A DNA stretch of 64,000 bases from Rhodanobacter sp. (GTDB taxonomy: Bacteria; Pseudomonadota; Gammaproteobacteria; Xanthomonadales; Rhodanobacteraceae), in NCBI GenBank assembly GCA_024711345.1, contig JANJTA010000005.1, positions 62,001 through 126,000 on the forward strand. The letters run 5' to 3'. The notes under the pieces are model-generated. The model had not been told where the DNA came from and did not search any database. It saw only the letters and a list, made by a program, of their open reading frames with translations. Below, in pieces: positions 1 through 8,580 of this stretch (the first letter of the stretch is position 1; each line of letters begins with the position of its first letter). The translations under genes were made by a program, and so were the position numbers.

Positions 1-1078
1 GCATCTGGCCGTCCACCTGCTTGGCCACCCAGGCGCTGCGCATCAGCAATTCGTCCGCCGTCTTGGCATAGAACTGCGGGTCGGTGCGCAGGAACTTGAG
101 GAAGTCGGCAAAGCTGCCGGTGAAGCCGGTTTCCTGCATCACCTCCAGCATCTGCGCGTGGATCTTCGCCACCTGGTCGAGGCCGATCTGATGGATCTCG
201 TCAGGCCCCAGGTCGAGCGTGGTGTATTCGCGGATCTGCTGGCGATAAAACGCCTTGCCGTCCGGCAACGCCTCGGCCGCCAACGTGCGGCGCGCCCGCG
301 GCACGTATTCGTCGCGGAAGAAGGCCAGCAGCTTCGCATAGGCGGGGATCACCCCGTCGCGGATCTGCCGCAGCGCCTGACCCTGCAGCGCCTGCGCGCG
401 ATCGGCCGGGATCGACGCCGGCAGTTGCTTGAACGGCTCGTAGAAGCTGCTCTGGGTCGGGTCTTTCAGCTCGGCTACCGCGGCGATCGAGGCGTCGCGC
501 CCGTCCAGCACCGCCCGCGGCACGCTGAAACCGCGCTTGAGGCCGGCGCGCATGTTGGCGATCTGCTGGTCGAAATAGGCCGGGACCTGGCCGAGCCGGT
601 CGAGGTAGCGCTGGTAGTCGGCGGCCGTGCGCAGGCGGTCGCCGCCCAGCACGTAACCGAGATCGGACCAGAACGCGGAGTCGCTGTTGAACGGCATCTG
701 CCAGGCCCGGAACTTCTGCCCGGCGACGAAGTTGCCGATCTGTTCGCGATAGATCGCGTAGTTGACCTGGTTGGCCGGCGACAATCGCGTCACGTCGACG
801 CCGTCGAGCCGCTTCAGCACGCCCTGCCAATACGCCAGCCGCCGCTGCTGGCTGGCGGCATCGACCTGGTCGAGCCGGCCGCCGTTCGGCTGCGGCTCGC
901 CGGCGGTGCTGATCCCCGCCTGGCCGGTGCGCCAGGCCCATTCGGCGTCGTAGATGGCCTTGAAGCGCGCATCGGCAGCGGCGTCGGCGTTGACGGGCGT
1001 GCCGGTCGCATGCAGCGGCATCACGCTGCACACCAGCGCGAGCGCGGCCAGCCGCGCCATCATCAGGGGCTTGTTCAC
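1..1078 (-). CDS. DUF885 family secreted protein, 3' end outside the window
   Basis: The protein resembles DUF885 proteins, uncharacterised and usually exported proteins with a predicted metallopeptidase-like fold. About 359 residues are visible and the C-terminal part lies beyond the left edge. I chose the GTG at 1078 because AAGGAA lies just upstream and the next residues (NKPLMMARLAALALVCSVMPLHA) form a signal peptide; the ORF track missed this frame because it has no stop in the window. The mature part is rich in Trp and Tyr, as is typical of the family. It is the last gene of a leftward run and lies about 100 bp after the YafY-type regulator. Family assignment is by overall resemblance; no catalytic motif was checked. 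Confidence 0.75.
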   Translation of the reverse strand, partial: MNKPLMMARLAALALVCSVMPLHATGTPVNADAAADARFKAIYDAEWAWRTGQAGISTAGEPQPNGGRLDQVDAASQQRRLAYWQGVLKRLDGVDVTRLSPANQVNYAIYREQIGNFVAGQKFRAWQMPFNSDSAFWSDLGYVLGGDRLRTAADYQRYLDRLGQVPAYFDQQIANMRAGLKRGFSVPRAVLDGRDASIAAVAELKDPTQSSFYEPFKQLPASIPADRAQALQGQALRQIRDGVIPAYAKLLAFFRDEYVPRARRTLAAEALPDGKAFYRQQIREYTTLDLGPDEIHQIGLDQVAKIHAQMLEVMQETGFTGSFADFLKFLRTDPQFYAKTADELLMRSAWVAKQVDGQM

Positions 1079-1176
1079 ACGGGTTCCTTGTAGCGGGACG
1101 ACGTCATCAACCATCACGCGGGGTGAGGCGAACGTCTATCCTCGCCGCCATTCCGCGGCATGGCAACAGGGCCCGC

Positions 1177-1881
1177 TCAGCCGAGATCGAGCTTGCCCAC
1201 GCCGACCGCGCGCAGATAGGCGGCCAGGTTGCGCTCCTCGGCGTCGACGAAGGTTTCGCCGCTGGGCTCGCAGGTGTCGATGCGGTCCGGACGGAAATTG
1301 CGGAAGTCATTGCGCAGCCGGCACCACGCGCCCAGCGTCCACTTGCCGCCCCAGAACGACAGGCACAGCGGCTCGACCTCGCGCGTGCTGGCGTTGCCGC
1401 CTTCGTCGCGGTACGCCAGCCGCAGCACCTGGCTGCCGACGATGGCCGCGTGCAGCCGGTCGATCAGGGCGGCGAAGTCCTCGCGGTACTGGTCGCGCCA
1501 GACCGGCGCAAAGATCCGCGTGCGCGTGGCGCGCTCGCGCAACTCCGGCGGCAGCACCGCCTCGATCTTCAGCAGAGCGGACTGCGCGCTTTCGGCCAGT
1601 TGGGTGCCGGCGAACGCGCGCACGAAACGCGAACCGACCACCAGCGCTTCGAGCTCATTCGCGGTGAACATCAGCGGCGGGATGTCCGAACCCTTGCGCA
1701 ACACGTAGCCGACGCCGGCCTCGCCCTCGATCGGCACGCCGGACAACTGCAGGTCGGCGACGTCGCGATACACCGTGCGCTGCGACACCCCCAGGGTCTG
1801 CGCCAGCGCGCGCGCCTGCAGCGCGGTACGCCGGCCGCGCAGGGCATGGATGATGAGGAACAGGCGATCGGCTCGACGCAT
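1177..1881 (-). CDS. YafY-type HTH/WYL-domain transcriptional regulator
   Basis: This is a 234-residue one-piece regulator. The N-terminal 60 residues form a DeoR-like winged helix (MRRADRLFLIIHALRGRR, then LGVSQRTVYRDVADL), and the rest matches the WYL ligand-sensing domain, with GGKWTLGAWCRLRNDFRNFR near the end. WYL proteins bind DNA and respond to nucleic-acid or small-molecule ligands, but the ligand here is unknown. The ATG start is supported by the family-typical N-terminus. It lies downstream of the GST, VOC, GFA and DJ-1-like genes on the same strand, so it may regulate them; YafY-type regulators beside glyoxalase/GST genes are common. Function at family level is firm, the target genes are inferred. 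Confidence 0.85.
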   Translation of the reverse strand: MRRADRLFLIIHALRGRRTALQARALAQTLGVSQRTVYRDVADLQLSGVPIEGEAGVGYVLRKGSDIPPLMFTANELEALVVGSRFVRAFAGTQLAESAQSALLKIEAVLPPELRERATRTRIFAPVWRDQYREDFAALIDRLHAAIVGSQVLRLAYRDEGGNASTREVEPLCLSFWGGKWTLGAWCRLRNDFRNFRPDRIDTCEPSGETFVDAEERNLAAYLRAVGVGKLDLG

Positions 1882-1941
1882 CCGCGCATCATCGCCGAGG
1901 CGGACGACGGCGAACAGCGCCGGAGGTCACGGCTCATCGCA

Positions 1942-2574
1942 TCACGCCGTCCGCGTGGCCAGCAGTTCGGCATCCTTCGCCGCGGCGCGCTGCATCGCCG
2001 GGCGCGCCAGCACGCGGTCGATGTAGGCATGGATCACCGGCAGCTCCGGCACCAGCTTGAACATCGTGGTCCAGTTCAGCGCGGTGCCCCACAGCACGTC
2101 GGCGGCGCTGAAGGTGTCGCCGAGCAGGTACGGACCCTTGCCGAGCTGGTCGACCAGCGTCTGCAGCATGGTGTCGTAGTCGCCGTAGGGTGAGGTCGAC
2201 GGCGGCGCCGGCTCGCGCTGCAGGGACCTGTCCACGATCGCCGGCTCGAAACACGAACCGTAGAACACCAGCCAGCGCAGGTACGGCCCGCGCAGCGGGT
2301 CGCCCAGCGGCGGCGCCAGTTTCGCCGCGGGATAGAGGTCGGCCAGGTAAATGAACACGGCCGGCTGCTCGGTGACCAGCGCGCCGGCGTGGTGGATCGC
2401 CGGCACCTTGCCCATCGGGTTGATCGCCAGATAGTCCGGCTCGCGCTGCTCGCCGGCCTTCAGGTCGAGCACGTGCAGGTCATAGTCGGCGCCGAGTTCC
2501 TCGAGCAGCGCGCGGGTGCCGGCGGAGCGGCTCTGCGGCGCATGAAAGAAGGTGACGCGCGGGGTGGTGTCCAT
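1942..2574 (-). CDS. Glutathione S-transferase family protein
   Basis: This is a 210-residue cytosolic GST. The N-terminal thioredoxin-like domain (residues 5-80) shows the family pattern of an early beta strand (VTFFHAPQSRSAG), a cis-proline region (GKVPAIHH) and the glutathione-binding loop (TEQPAVFIYLAD). The remainder is the helical C-terminal domain (DTFSAADVLWGTALNW). It should conjugate or reduce electrophiles using glutathione. It sits 15 bp after the VOC gene, consistent with one transcript. The substrate cannot be deduced. Confidence 0.9.
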   Translation of the reverse strand: MDTTPRVTFFHAPQSRSAGTRALLEELGADYDLHVLDLKAGEQREPDYLAINPMGKVPAIHHAGALVTEQPAVFIYLADLYPAAKLAPPLGDPLRGPYLRWLVFYGSCFEPAIVDRSLQREPAPPSTSPYGDYDTMLQTLVDQLGKGPYLLGDTFSAADVLWGTALNWTTMFKLVPELPVIHAYIDRVLARPAMQRAAAKDAELLATRTA

Positions 2575-2589
2575 GCGGGTGCTCCTGAC

Positions 2590-2958
2590 TCAAGCCGGGG
2601 GAAGCTGGCAGACCACCTCGAGGTTGTGCCCGTCGGGGCCGATCACGAAGGCGGCGTAGTAGTTCGCGTGGTAATGCGGGCGCAGGCCCGGCGCGCCGTG
2701 GTCGCTGGCGCCGGCGAGCAGCGCGGCGGTGTGGAACGCATCCACCTGCGCGCGGTTGCCGGCGACGAAGGCCACGTGCAGCGGGGTCGGCGCGGCCGGT
2801 CCTGCGACCAGCCAGAACTCCGGCTCGTCGCGGCCCATGCCGACCGCGCCGGGGTATTCCTTCACCACGCCGATGCCCAGCGGAGCCAGCGCCTGGTCGA
2901 AGAACGCCTGGCTGCGGGCGAGGTCGCTGCTCGGCAGGCTGATGTGGTCGATGATCAT
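2590..2958 (-). CDS. VOC (glyoxalase/bleomycin-resistance) superfamily protein
   Basis: This is a 122-residue single-module VOC protein. It starts with the family signature MIIDHISLPSSDLARSQAFF, where His5 is a usual metal ligand, and ends with YAAFVIGPDGHNLEVVCQ, where the Glu of NLEVV is the other conserved ligand. Enzymes of this fold act on glutathione adducts, methylglyoxal or dioxygenase substrates, and the exact reaction is not readable here. AAGGAG lies upstream of the ATG. The position between the GFA and GST genes suggests a shared role in detoxifying electrophiles. Confidence 0.88.
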   Translation of the reverse strand: MIIDHISLPSSDLARSQAFFDQALAPLGIGVVKEYPGAVGMGRDEPEFWLVAGPAAPTPLHVAFVAGNRAQVDAFHTAALLAGASDHGAPGLRPHYHANYYAAFVIGPDGHNLEVVCQLPPA

Positions 2959-2986
2959 GGCGCTCCTTCAATGGCCGTGATTGGCA

Positions 2987-3391
2987 TCAGAGATGCCGTG
3001 TTTCGGCCGGCGCCGACATCCAGTTGTCGTGGCGACCGTCGGAGTAGCGCAGCGGCGCGTCGATCAGTTCCTGCGGCTGGACGTCGTCGAGGCAGGCCAC
3101 GCTGACCGACACGAAGTCGCCGCCGATTTCCTCGATATGACCGCGGCCGAAGGAATGCACACCGCAATGCCTGCAGAACAGGTGATGGACACGGCCGGTG
3201 TTGAACCGGTAGTCCGACAAGGCTTCCTCGCCCGCCAGCAGACGGAAGGCGTCCGGCCGCACGACCGCCCCCCAGTCGCGCGTCTTCGTGCAGATCGAGC
3301 AGTTGCAGCGGCCGGTGCCGGCGGCGAGGTCGATGTCGGCCTCGTAGCGCACCGCGCCGCAGTGGCAGCTGCCGTGGTAGGTCCGGATCAT
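2987..3391 (-). CDS. GFA-family (Mss4-like) zinc protein
   Basis: The 134 residues match the GFA family, named after glutathione-dependent formaldehyde-activating enzyme. Zinc-binding cysteines are visible in [19 protein letters not shown] and [11 protein letters not shown]. Most members have no proven activity, so formaldehyde chemistry should not be assumed. The ATG overlaps the TGA of the preceding 61-aa gene (ATGA), which implies translational coupling. Next downstream is the VOC gene. Confidence 0.87.
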   Translation of the reverse strand: MIRTYHGSCHCGAVRYEADIDLAAGTGRCNCSICTKTRDWGAVVRPDAFRLLAGEEALSDYRFNTGRVHHLFCRHCGVHSFGRGHIEEIGGDFVSVSVACLDDVQPQELIDAPLRYSDGRHDNWMSAPAETRHL

Positions 3392-3573
3392 CGCTTGCTC
3401 CGGGGCCGGAAGACGATGTAGGTCAGCGCGGCCAGCAGGACGCGCCGGCGCGCACGCGGCGCGGCGGCATCCGTCGGCGCCGCCTTGGGCAGCTTGTACT
3501 GCCCGTCCAGCAGCAGGCCATTGAGATAGAGCGGGCGGTAGGCCATCAGGGTGCGTTGCAGTAGCGGATGCAT
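3388..3573 (-). CDS. Small conserved-looking hypothetical protein, 61 aa
   Basis: I do not recognise this protein. It has 61 residues, is basic (ends VFRPRSKR) and contains a short hydrophobic stretch [11 protein letters not shown] near the C-terminus that could be a weak membrane segment. A strong ribosome-binding site (GAGGAGAAAAGC before ATG) and a 4-bp ATGA overlap with the GFA gene argue that it is real and cotranscribed. It lies 10 bp after the DJ-1-like gene. Confidence 0.6.
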   Translation of the reverse strand: MHPLLQRTLMAYRPLYLNGLLLDGQYKLPKAAPTDAAAPRARRRVLLAALTYIVFRPRSKR

Positions 3574-3583
3574 GCTTTTCTCC

Positions 3584-4192
3584 TCACGCGGCCACGGCTT
3601 CGCCGACGCACCACGGCGGCAGCTGGGCGTGCTTGAACAGGCGGTACCAGTGCTCGCGGTCGCTGGGGCTGTACAGGTCCAGCGTGCGGATCACCTCGCG
3701 GGCGAACTCCACGCTGCCCAGGTGGCTGGCGCTGATCACGCCGCCGTCGCTGACCGCCAGTACGCCGGCGTCGTATTGCTCCGCGCCGGCGTAGGCCGGC
3801 ACGTGGCTGGCGATGTGCCCGGGCCAGTTGCCGGTGTGCCGGCAGTGGTCGAGCAGGCCGGCGCGGGCCAGGGCCAGCACGCCGCTGTCGATCGCCGCCA
3901 CCGGCGCGCCGGCCGTGTACAGCCGGCGGATTGCCGCCACCGCCGCGGCGCCTTCGTCGCGCTGCCACAGGTGGCCGCCGGGCACGATCAGCAGCGCCGC
4001 GCGCTGGAGGTCGAGTTCATCCAGCGCCAGCTCCGGCTGCACGGTGAGGCCGCCCATCGAGGTCACCGGCGCCTTCGAGAAGCCCACCGCCTGCACCTGC
4101 CAGTCGCCGGGGCGGCGGATCTCGCACAGCGCCAGTGCGGCCTGCCAATCGGCATAGCCGTCGAACACCAGGAAATAAACCGTGTCGCGCAT
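3584..4192 (-). CDS. DJ-1/PfpI-like protein lacking the usual nucleophile cysteine
   Basis: This is a 202-residue DJ-1/PfpI (class I glutamine amidotransferase-like) protein. It opens with MRDTVYFLVFDGYADWQAALAL, including the conserved acidic elbow, and has the GGHLWQRD loop. Where active members carry a Cys at the nucleophile elbow (A-I-C-x-G) this one reads AAIDSGVLAL, so the catalytic Cys is replaced. It may be non-catalytic, a Ser variant, or bind a ligand as a regulator. I chose the ATG at 4192 over the longer ORF because GGAGGG lies 7 bp upstream and the family N-terminus begins there. It is the first gene of the leftward detoxification-type run. Confidence 0.82.
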   Translation of the reverse strand: MRDTVYFLVFDGYADWQAALALCEIRRPGDWQVQAVGFSKAPVTSMGGLTVQPELALDELDLQRAALLIVPGGHLWQRDEGAAAVAAIRRLYTAGAPVAAIDSGVLALARAGLLDHCRHTGNWPGHIASHVPAYAGAEQYDAGVLAVSDGGVISASHLGSVEFAREVIRTLDLYSPSDREHWYRLFKHAQLPPWCVGEAVAA

Positions 4193-4344
4193 GTCGTGTC
4201 CCTCCGTGTGGAGACACAGCTTGACCACCCCTTGCTGCCAACGTGATGTCAGCAGCGGGGCCGGATGCGGGCGCGCGGGGCGCCGGGCTGGCACCGTTCA
4301 GCCCGGACCGGGACAATGGCGCTTCCTCTTGCCATGGACCCGAC

Positions 4345-5361
4345 ATGAAACCCGTCTCGCTGATCCAGTTCCTGATCGAGGAACGCCGCGCCGGCCACAT
4401 CAACGCCGAACTCTCGCTGCTGATCGAAGTGGTCGCGCGCGCCTGCAAGCGCATCGGCGTGGCCACCGGCAAGGGCGCGCTGGGCGGCGTGCTGGGCATG
4501 GCCGGCACCGACAACGTGCAGGGCGAGGCGCAGAAGAAGCTGGACGTGATCTCCAACGAGATCCTGCTGGAGGCGAATGCCTGGGGCGGCCACCTCGCCG
4601 CCTGCGCCTCGGAGGAAATGGAAGACCCGCAGCAGATCCCGGACGGCTATCCGAAAGGCCAGCACCTGCTGCTGTTCGACCCGCTGGACGGCTCCTCCAA
4701 CATCGACGTGAACGTCTCCGTCGGCACCATCTTCTCGGTGCTGCGCTGCCCGGACGGCGTGACCGAGCCGAAGGCCGAACACTTCCTGCAACCGGGCACC
4801 ACCCAGCTGGCCGCCGGCTACGTGGTGTACGGCCCGGCCACCGTGCTGGTGCTCACCTTCGGCCACGGCACCCACGAGTTCACGCTGGACCGCGAAGTGG
4901 GCAGCTTCATCCTCAGCCGGCGCGGCATCCGCATTCCCGAGCAGACCGCCGAATTCGCCATCAACATGTCCAACCAGCGCCACTGGCAGGCGCCGATGCA
5001 GCGCTACGTGGGCGAGCTGCTGGCCGGCAGGACCGGCCCGCGCGGCAAGGACTTCAACATGCGCTGGGTCGCCTCGATGGTCGCCGACGTGCACCGCATC
5101 GTGACCCGCGGCGGCGTGTTCTATTACCCGCTGGACGCGAAGATCCTCGACAAGGGCGGCAAGCTGCGCCTGATGTACGAGGCCAACCCGATGGCCTTCA
5201 TCATCGAGCAGGCCGGCGGCGCCGCCACCACCGGGCGCGAACGCATCATGGAGCTGCAGCCGACCGGCCTGCACCAGCGCGTGCCGGTGTTCCTCGGCTC
5301 GAAGCAGGAAGTCGAGCTGGCCACGCACTACCATCGGGAGGCTGACGGCGCCGTGAGCTGA
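4345..5361 (+). CDS. fbp: Fructose-1,6-bisphosphatase, class I
   Basis: The 338-residue protein is a class I FBPase, which removes the 1-phosphate from fructose 1,6-bisphosphate in gluconeogenesis. The metal-binding signature is clear ([20 protein letters not shown]), and the C-terminal substrate region contains YYPLD and [20 protein letters not shown]. The length is normal. I placed the start at [13 protein letters not shown]; the track ORF adds 34 unlikely upstream residues. It diverges from the DJ-1-like gene. Gluconeogenic fbp near acetate-use genes fits growth on two-carbon substrates, though no operon link is visible. Confidence 0.97.
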   Translation: MKPVSLIQFLIEERRAGHINAELSLLIEVVARACKRIGVATGKGALGGVLGMAGTDNVQGEAQKKLDVISNEILLEANAWGGHLAACASEEMEDPQQIPDGYPKGQHLLLFDPLDGSSNIDVNVSVGTIFSVLRCPDGVTEPKAEHFLQPGTTQLAAGYVVYGPATVLVLTFGHGTHEFTLDREVGSFILSRRGIRIPEQTAEFAINMSNQRHWQAPMQRYVGELLAGRTGPRGKDFNMRWVASMVADVHRIVTRGGVFYYPLDAKILDKGGKLRLMYEANPMAFIIEQAGGAATTGRERIMELQPTGLHQRVPVFLGSKQEVELATHYHREADGAVS

Positions 5362-5370
5362 CGCCCTGCG

Positions 5371-5466
5371 CCCTCCCCTGTTCGCCGGGGAGGGCTGGGG
5401 TGGGGTCGCTCTTCGCTCCAGCGGCAAAGGCGCCCCCTCCCGACCTCCCCCTGCGTTGCAGGGGAG
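5371..5466. repeat. Two GC-rich hairpins downstream of fbp (dispersed repeat-like)
   Basis: CCCTCCCC/GGGGAGGG form an 8-bp stem at 5371-5394 just after the fbp stop, and CCCCTGC-GTT-GCAGGGG forms another near 5447-5464. The intervening GGGGTGGGG and CCCTCCCGACC resemble the element at 39.96-40.11 kb. This is a likely intergenic repeat that may also end fbp transcription; there is no U tract. Confidence 0.5.
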
Positions 5467-5495
5467 AAGACCCACCAAGATCGACATCGACACCC

Positions 5496-6413
5496 ATGCC
5501 CTTCCCCCGCCTGCTCCTGCCATTGCTCGCCACGCTGGTGCTGGGTGCCTGCACGCACGCAGCGAAACCCGTGCCGCCACCGCCGCCCGCAGCACCCGCA
5601 CCGGTGAAGCTGAAGATCGGCCTCGCCCTCGGTGGCGGCGCGGCGAAGGGCTTCGCCCACATCGGCGTGATCAAGATGCTGGAAGCCAGCGGCATCCATC
5701 CGGACGTGGTCGCCGGCACCAGCGCCGGCAGCGTGGTCGGCGCGCTGTACGCCAGCGGCATGGACGCGTTCGCGCTGCAGCAGACCGCGTTCGGCCTGGA
5801 CGAGGCGAAGATCCGCGACGTGCGGCTGTTTTCCGGCGGCCTGGTGCAGGGCCAGGCGCTGCAGGACTACGTCAACCAGCTGCTGCACAAGCAGCCGATC
5901 GAGCAGTTGAAGCTGCCGTTCGCCGCGGTCGCCACCGAGCTGGAGACCGGCACGCGCACGGTATTCGTGCGCGGCAACACCGGCCGCGCAGTCCGCGCGT
6001 CGTCGAGCATTCCCGGCGTGTTCGAGCCGGTCGAGATCCACGGCAAGCACTACGTCGACGGCGGCGTAGTCAGCCCGATCCCGATCGACGCGGCGCGCCA
6101 GCTCGGCGCCGACTTCGTGATCGCGGTGGACATCTCCGCCGCACCCGATGGGCGCAACCCGCAGGACATGATGGGCATCGTCGGCCAGTCGCTCACCATC
6201 ATGGGCCGGCAACTGGCCGCGCAGGAAAGCGCGCGCGCCGACGTGGTGATCCGGCCCGACCTCGCCGGCATCGGCCCGACCGATTTCGAGCAGAAGAACC
6301 AGGCCATCCTGGCCGGCGAGAAGGCCGCGCTGGCGGCGGTTCCCGCGATCCGCGCCAAGCTCGCCGCGATGGTCGCCGCGCGCCAGGCAGCGGCGGCCAC
6401 GGTCGCGCCCTGA
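5496..6413 (+). CDS. Patatin-like phospholipase, lipoprotein
   Basis: This is a 305-residue patatin-family serine esterase/lipase with an N-terminal lipoprotein signal (LLATLVLGAC, lipobox Cys about residue 20) and a proline-rich spacer. The catalytic dyad is visible: GTSAGS with Ser76 and the DGG motif (YVDGGVVSPI) with Asp188. The oxyanion-hole glycines are in LALGGGAAKG. It is probably anchored in the cell envelope and cleaves phospholipid or acyl esters; RssA-like proteins are relatives. The start at 5496 is set by the signal peptide; the track ORF begins inside the preceding repeat. Physiological substrate unknown. Confidence 0.9.
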   Translation: MPFPRLLLPLLATLVLGACTHAAKPVPPPPPAAPAPVKLKIGLALGGGAAKGFAHIGVIKMLEASGIHPDVVAGTSAGSVVGALYASGMDAFALQQTAFGLDEAKIRDVRLFSGGLVQGQALQDYVNQLLHKQPIEQLKLPFAAVATELETGTRTVFVRGNTGRAVRASSSIPGVFEPVEIHGKHYVDGGVVSPIPIDAARQLGADFVIAVDISAAPDGRNPQDMMGIVGQSLTIMGRQLAAQESARADVVIRPDLAGIGPTDFEQKNQAILAGEKAALAAVPAIRAKLAAMVAARQAAAATVAP

Positions 6414-6498
6414 GCCCCACCGGCCGTGCCGTCCTGCACTTGGCGCAGGCGACCGGCGGGTTGTAGCGTTCGAGGCTTCCCCGCGCCGGAATCCTCCC

Positions 6499-8556
6499 AT
6501 GCTGAAACGCCCGCACCTGCCCGCTCCCTTGCTGCTGCTGGCCTTCGCGCTGGCACCGCACGCCTTCGCCGCCGCGCCCGCGGTTGATCCGCGCATCGAG
6601 CAGGTACTGGCCCAGCTGGGCAAGGCGCAATCGATCCAGGCGGTGGCGATCTCGCCGGACGGCAAGCAGCTGGCGTGGGTGATCCAGCGCGACGGCAAGC
6701 CGGCGATCGAGGTGGCCGACGCCGACGGCCGTCATGCGCACCGCGTCAGCGCCGCGGCCAGGGCGGGCAGCTGCGCCGAATCCGGCATCGCGTGGGCGCC
6801 CGATTCGCGCCGCCTCGCCTTCGTTGCCAACTGCCACGTCGACCTCACCAGCACCCAGGTGATGCAGAACGCCATTTACCTCGCCGACACGCGCGGCACC
6901 GGCGCACCGGCGCGCCTGGCCGAACTGCAGGGCTACGTGCGTTCGCTGCAATGGACCGCCGACGGCCAGTCGCTCGGCTTCCTCTACGTGGCCGGTGCCA
7001 CCCGCCACGCCAGCGCGGTGGCGGCGGCCAAGCCGGCTGCCGGCGAGATCGGCGTGAGCGGCGTCGAGGTGCAGCGCGTGGCCAGCCTCGACGTGGCCAG
7101 CGGTACGCTGCGCGAGCTGACCCCGGCCGGCCTGTACGCGTATGAATTCGACTGGTCGCCGGATGGCGCGCGCATCGCCTACACCGCCGCGCTGCCGCCG
7201 GGCGACAACAACTGGTGGATCGCCAGGCTCTACGTGCAGAACGCGCAGGCCGGCGCCGACGCGCGCGTGCTGGTCGACCCGGCCGACCCTGCCAGCGGTA
7301 CGTTGCACGGCCTGCAGCTCGCGCTGCCGCGCTGGTCGCCGGACGCCACGCGGATCGCCTTCATCGGTGGCCTGATGAGCGACCAGGGCGCCACCGGCGG
7401 CGACCTCTACGCGGTGCCGGCGGGCGGCGGCGCGCCGGTCAACCTCACGCCTGGCAGCAAGGTCACGCCGAGCTGGCTGCGCTGGACGTCGCCGCAGTCG
7501 ATGCTGGTCAGCCAGGTCAGCAATGGCCACAGCCAGCTGGCGGATTACGCCGTATCCGCCACGCGCGCCGCGCAGCAGCGCGTGCACTTCACCCTGCCGG
7601 CCAGCATCGGCGACGGCAGCGCGTCGATGGCGATGTCGCTGTCGGCCGACTTCAAGCGCATCGCCTTCGTGCAGAGCTCGTACGCCGCCGCCAGCGAGGT
7701 GCATGCCGGCGTGCTGGGCCATGCGCCGCCGCCGGCGGTGACTTCGTTCAACGCCGCGCTGAAGCCGGCCTGGGGCAAGGCCGAGTCGGTGGAGTGGAAC
7801 AACGAAGGCTTCCACGTGCAAGGCTGGCTGCTGTACCCGGCCGACTACGACGCGGGCAAGCGCTATCCGATGATCGTGGTGGTGCACGGCGGCCCGTCCA
7901 GCGCGGTGATCCCGCGCTGGCCCGGCGTCGGCTACGGCGGCGCGCCGCTGGCGGCGCTGGGCTATTTCGTGTTCATGCCGAACCCGCGCGGCAGCTTCGG
8001 CCAGGGCGAGCAGTACGTGCAGGCGAACCGCAGGGACTTCGGCTACGGCGACCTGCGCGACATCCTCGCCGGCGTCGACGCGGTGGAGAAGAAGGTGCCG
8101 GTGGACGACCATCGGCTCGGCCTCACCGGCTGGAGCTACGGCGGCTTCATGAGCATGTTCGCGCCGACCCAGACGCAGCGCTTCCGCGCCGTGGTCGCCG
8201 GCGCCGGCATCGCCAACTGGCAGAGCTATTACGGCCAGAACCTGATCGACCAGTGGATGCCGCCGTTCTTCGGCGCCAGCGTGTACGACGATCCGGCGGT
8301 GTACGCGAAGAGCTCGGCGATCAACTTCATCAAGCAGGTGAAGACGCCGATGCTGATCGTGGTCGGCGACCGCGACGCCGAATGCCCGGCGCCGCAGTCG
8401 TTCGAGATGTGGCACGCCTTGCGCGCGCAGCACGTGCCGACCTCGCTGGTGGTGTACCCGAACGAAGGCCACCACTTCGTCGATCCCGCGCACCAGCGCG
8501 ACGTGCTGCAGCGGGCGCTGGGCTGGTTCGCGAAATACCTGCCGGCGTCGGAATGA
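6499..8556 (+). CDS. Secreted S9-family (prolyl oligopeptidase-type) serine peptidase
   Basis: The 685-residue protein has a signal peptide (ending AFA-AAPA), a seven-bladed WD40-like propeller with repeated ...SPDG/WSPDG motifs (for example FDWSPDGARIAYT and LPRWSPDATRIAF) and a C-terminal alpha/beta-hydrolase. The catalytic triad reads as Ser546 in GWSYGG, Asp626 in GDRDAECP and His658 in NEGHHF. This is the dipeptidyl-peptidase/acylaminoacyl-peptidase architecture common in Xanthomonadales. It should release dipeptides or process oligopeptides in the periplasm. It stands alone, 85 bp after the patatin gene. Confidence 0.93.
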   Translation: MLKRPHLPAPLLLLAFALAPHAFAAAPAVDPRIEQVLAQLGKAQSIQAVAISPDGKQLAWVIQRDGKPAIEVADADGRHAHRVSAAARAGSCAESGIAWAPDSRRLAFVANCHVDLTSTQVMQNAIYLADTRGTGAPARLAELQGYVRSLQWTADGQSLGFLYVAGATRHASAVAAAKPAAGEIGVSGVEVQRVASLDVASGTLRELTPAGLYAYEFDWSPDGARIAYTAALPPGDNNWWIARLYVQNAQAGADARVLVDPADPASGTLHGLQLALPRWSPDATRIAFIGGLMSDQGATGGDLYAVPAGGGAPVNLTPGSKVTPSWLRWTSPQSMLVSQVSNGHSQLADYAVSATRAAQQRVHFTLPASIGDGSASMAMSLSADFKRIAFVQSSYAAASEVHAGVLGHAPPPAVTSFNAALKPAWGKAESVEWNNEGFHVQGWLLYPADYDAGKRYPMIVVVHGGPSSAVIPRWPGVGYGGAPLAALGYFVFMPNPRGSFGQGEQYVQANRRDFGYGDLRDILAGVDAVEKKVPVDDHRLGLTGWSYGGFMSMFAPTQTQRFRAVVAGAGIANWQSYYGQNLIDQWMPPFFGASVYDDPAVYAKSSAINFIKQVKTPMLIVVGDRDAECPAPQSFEMWHALRAQHVPTSLVVYPNEGHHFVDPAHQRDVLQRALGWFAKYLPASE

Positions 8557-8580
8557 ACCGCGGCGACGGCCGCCGCGCGT

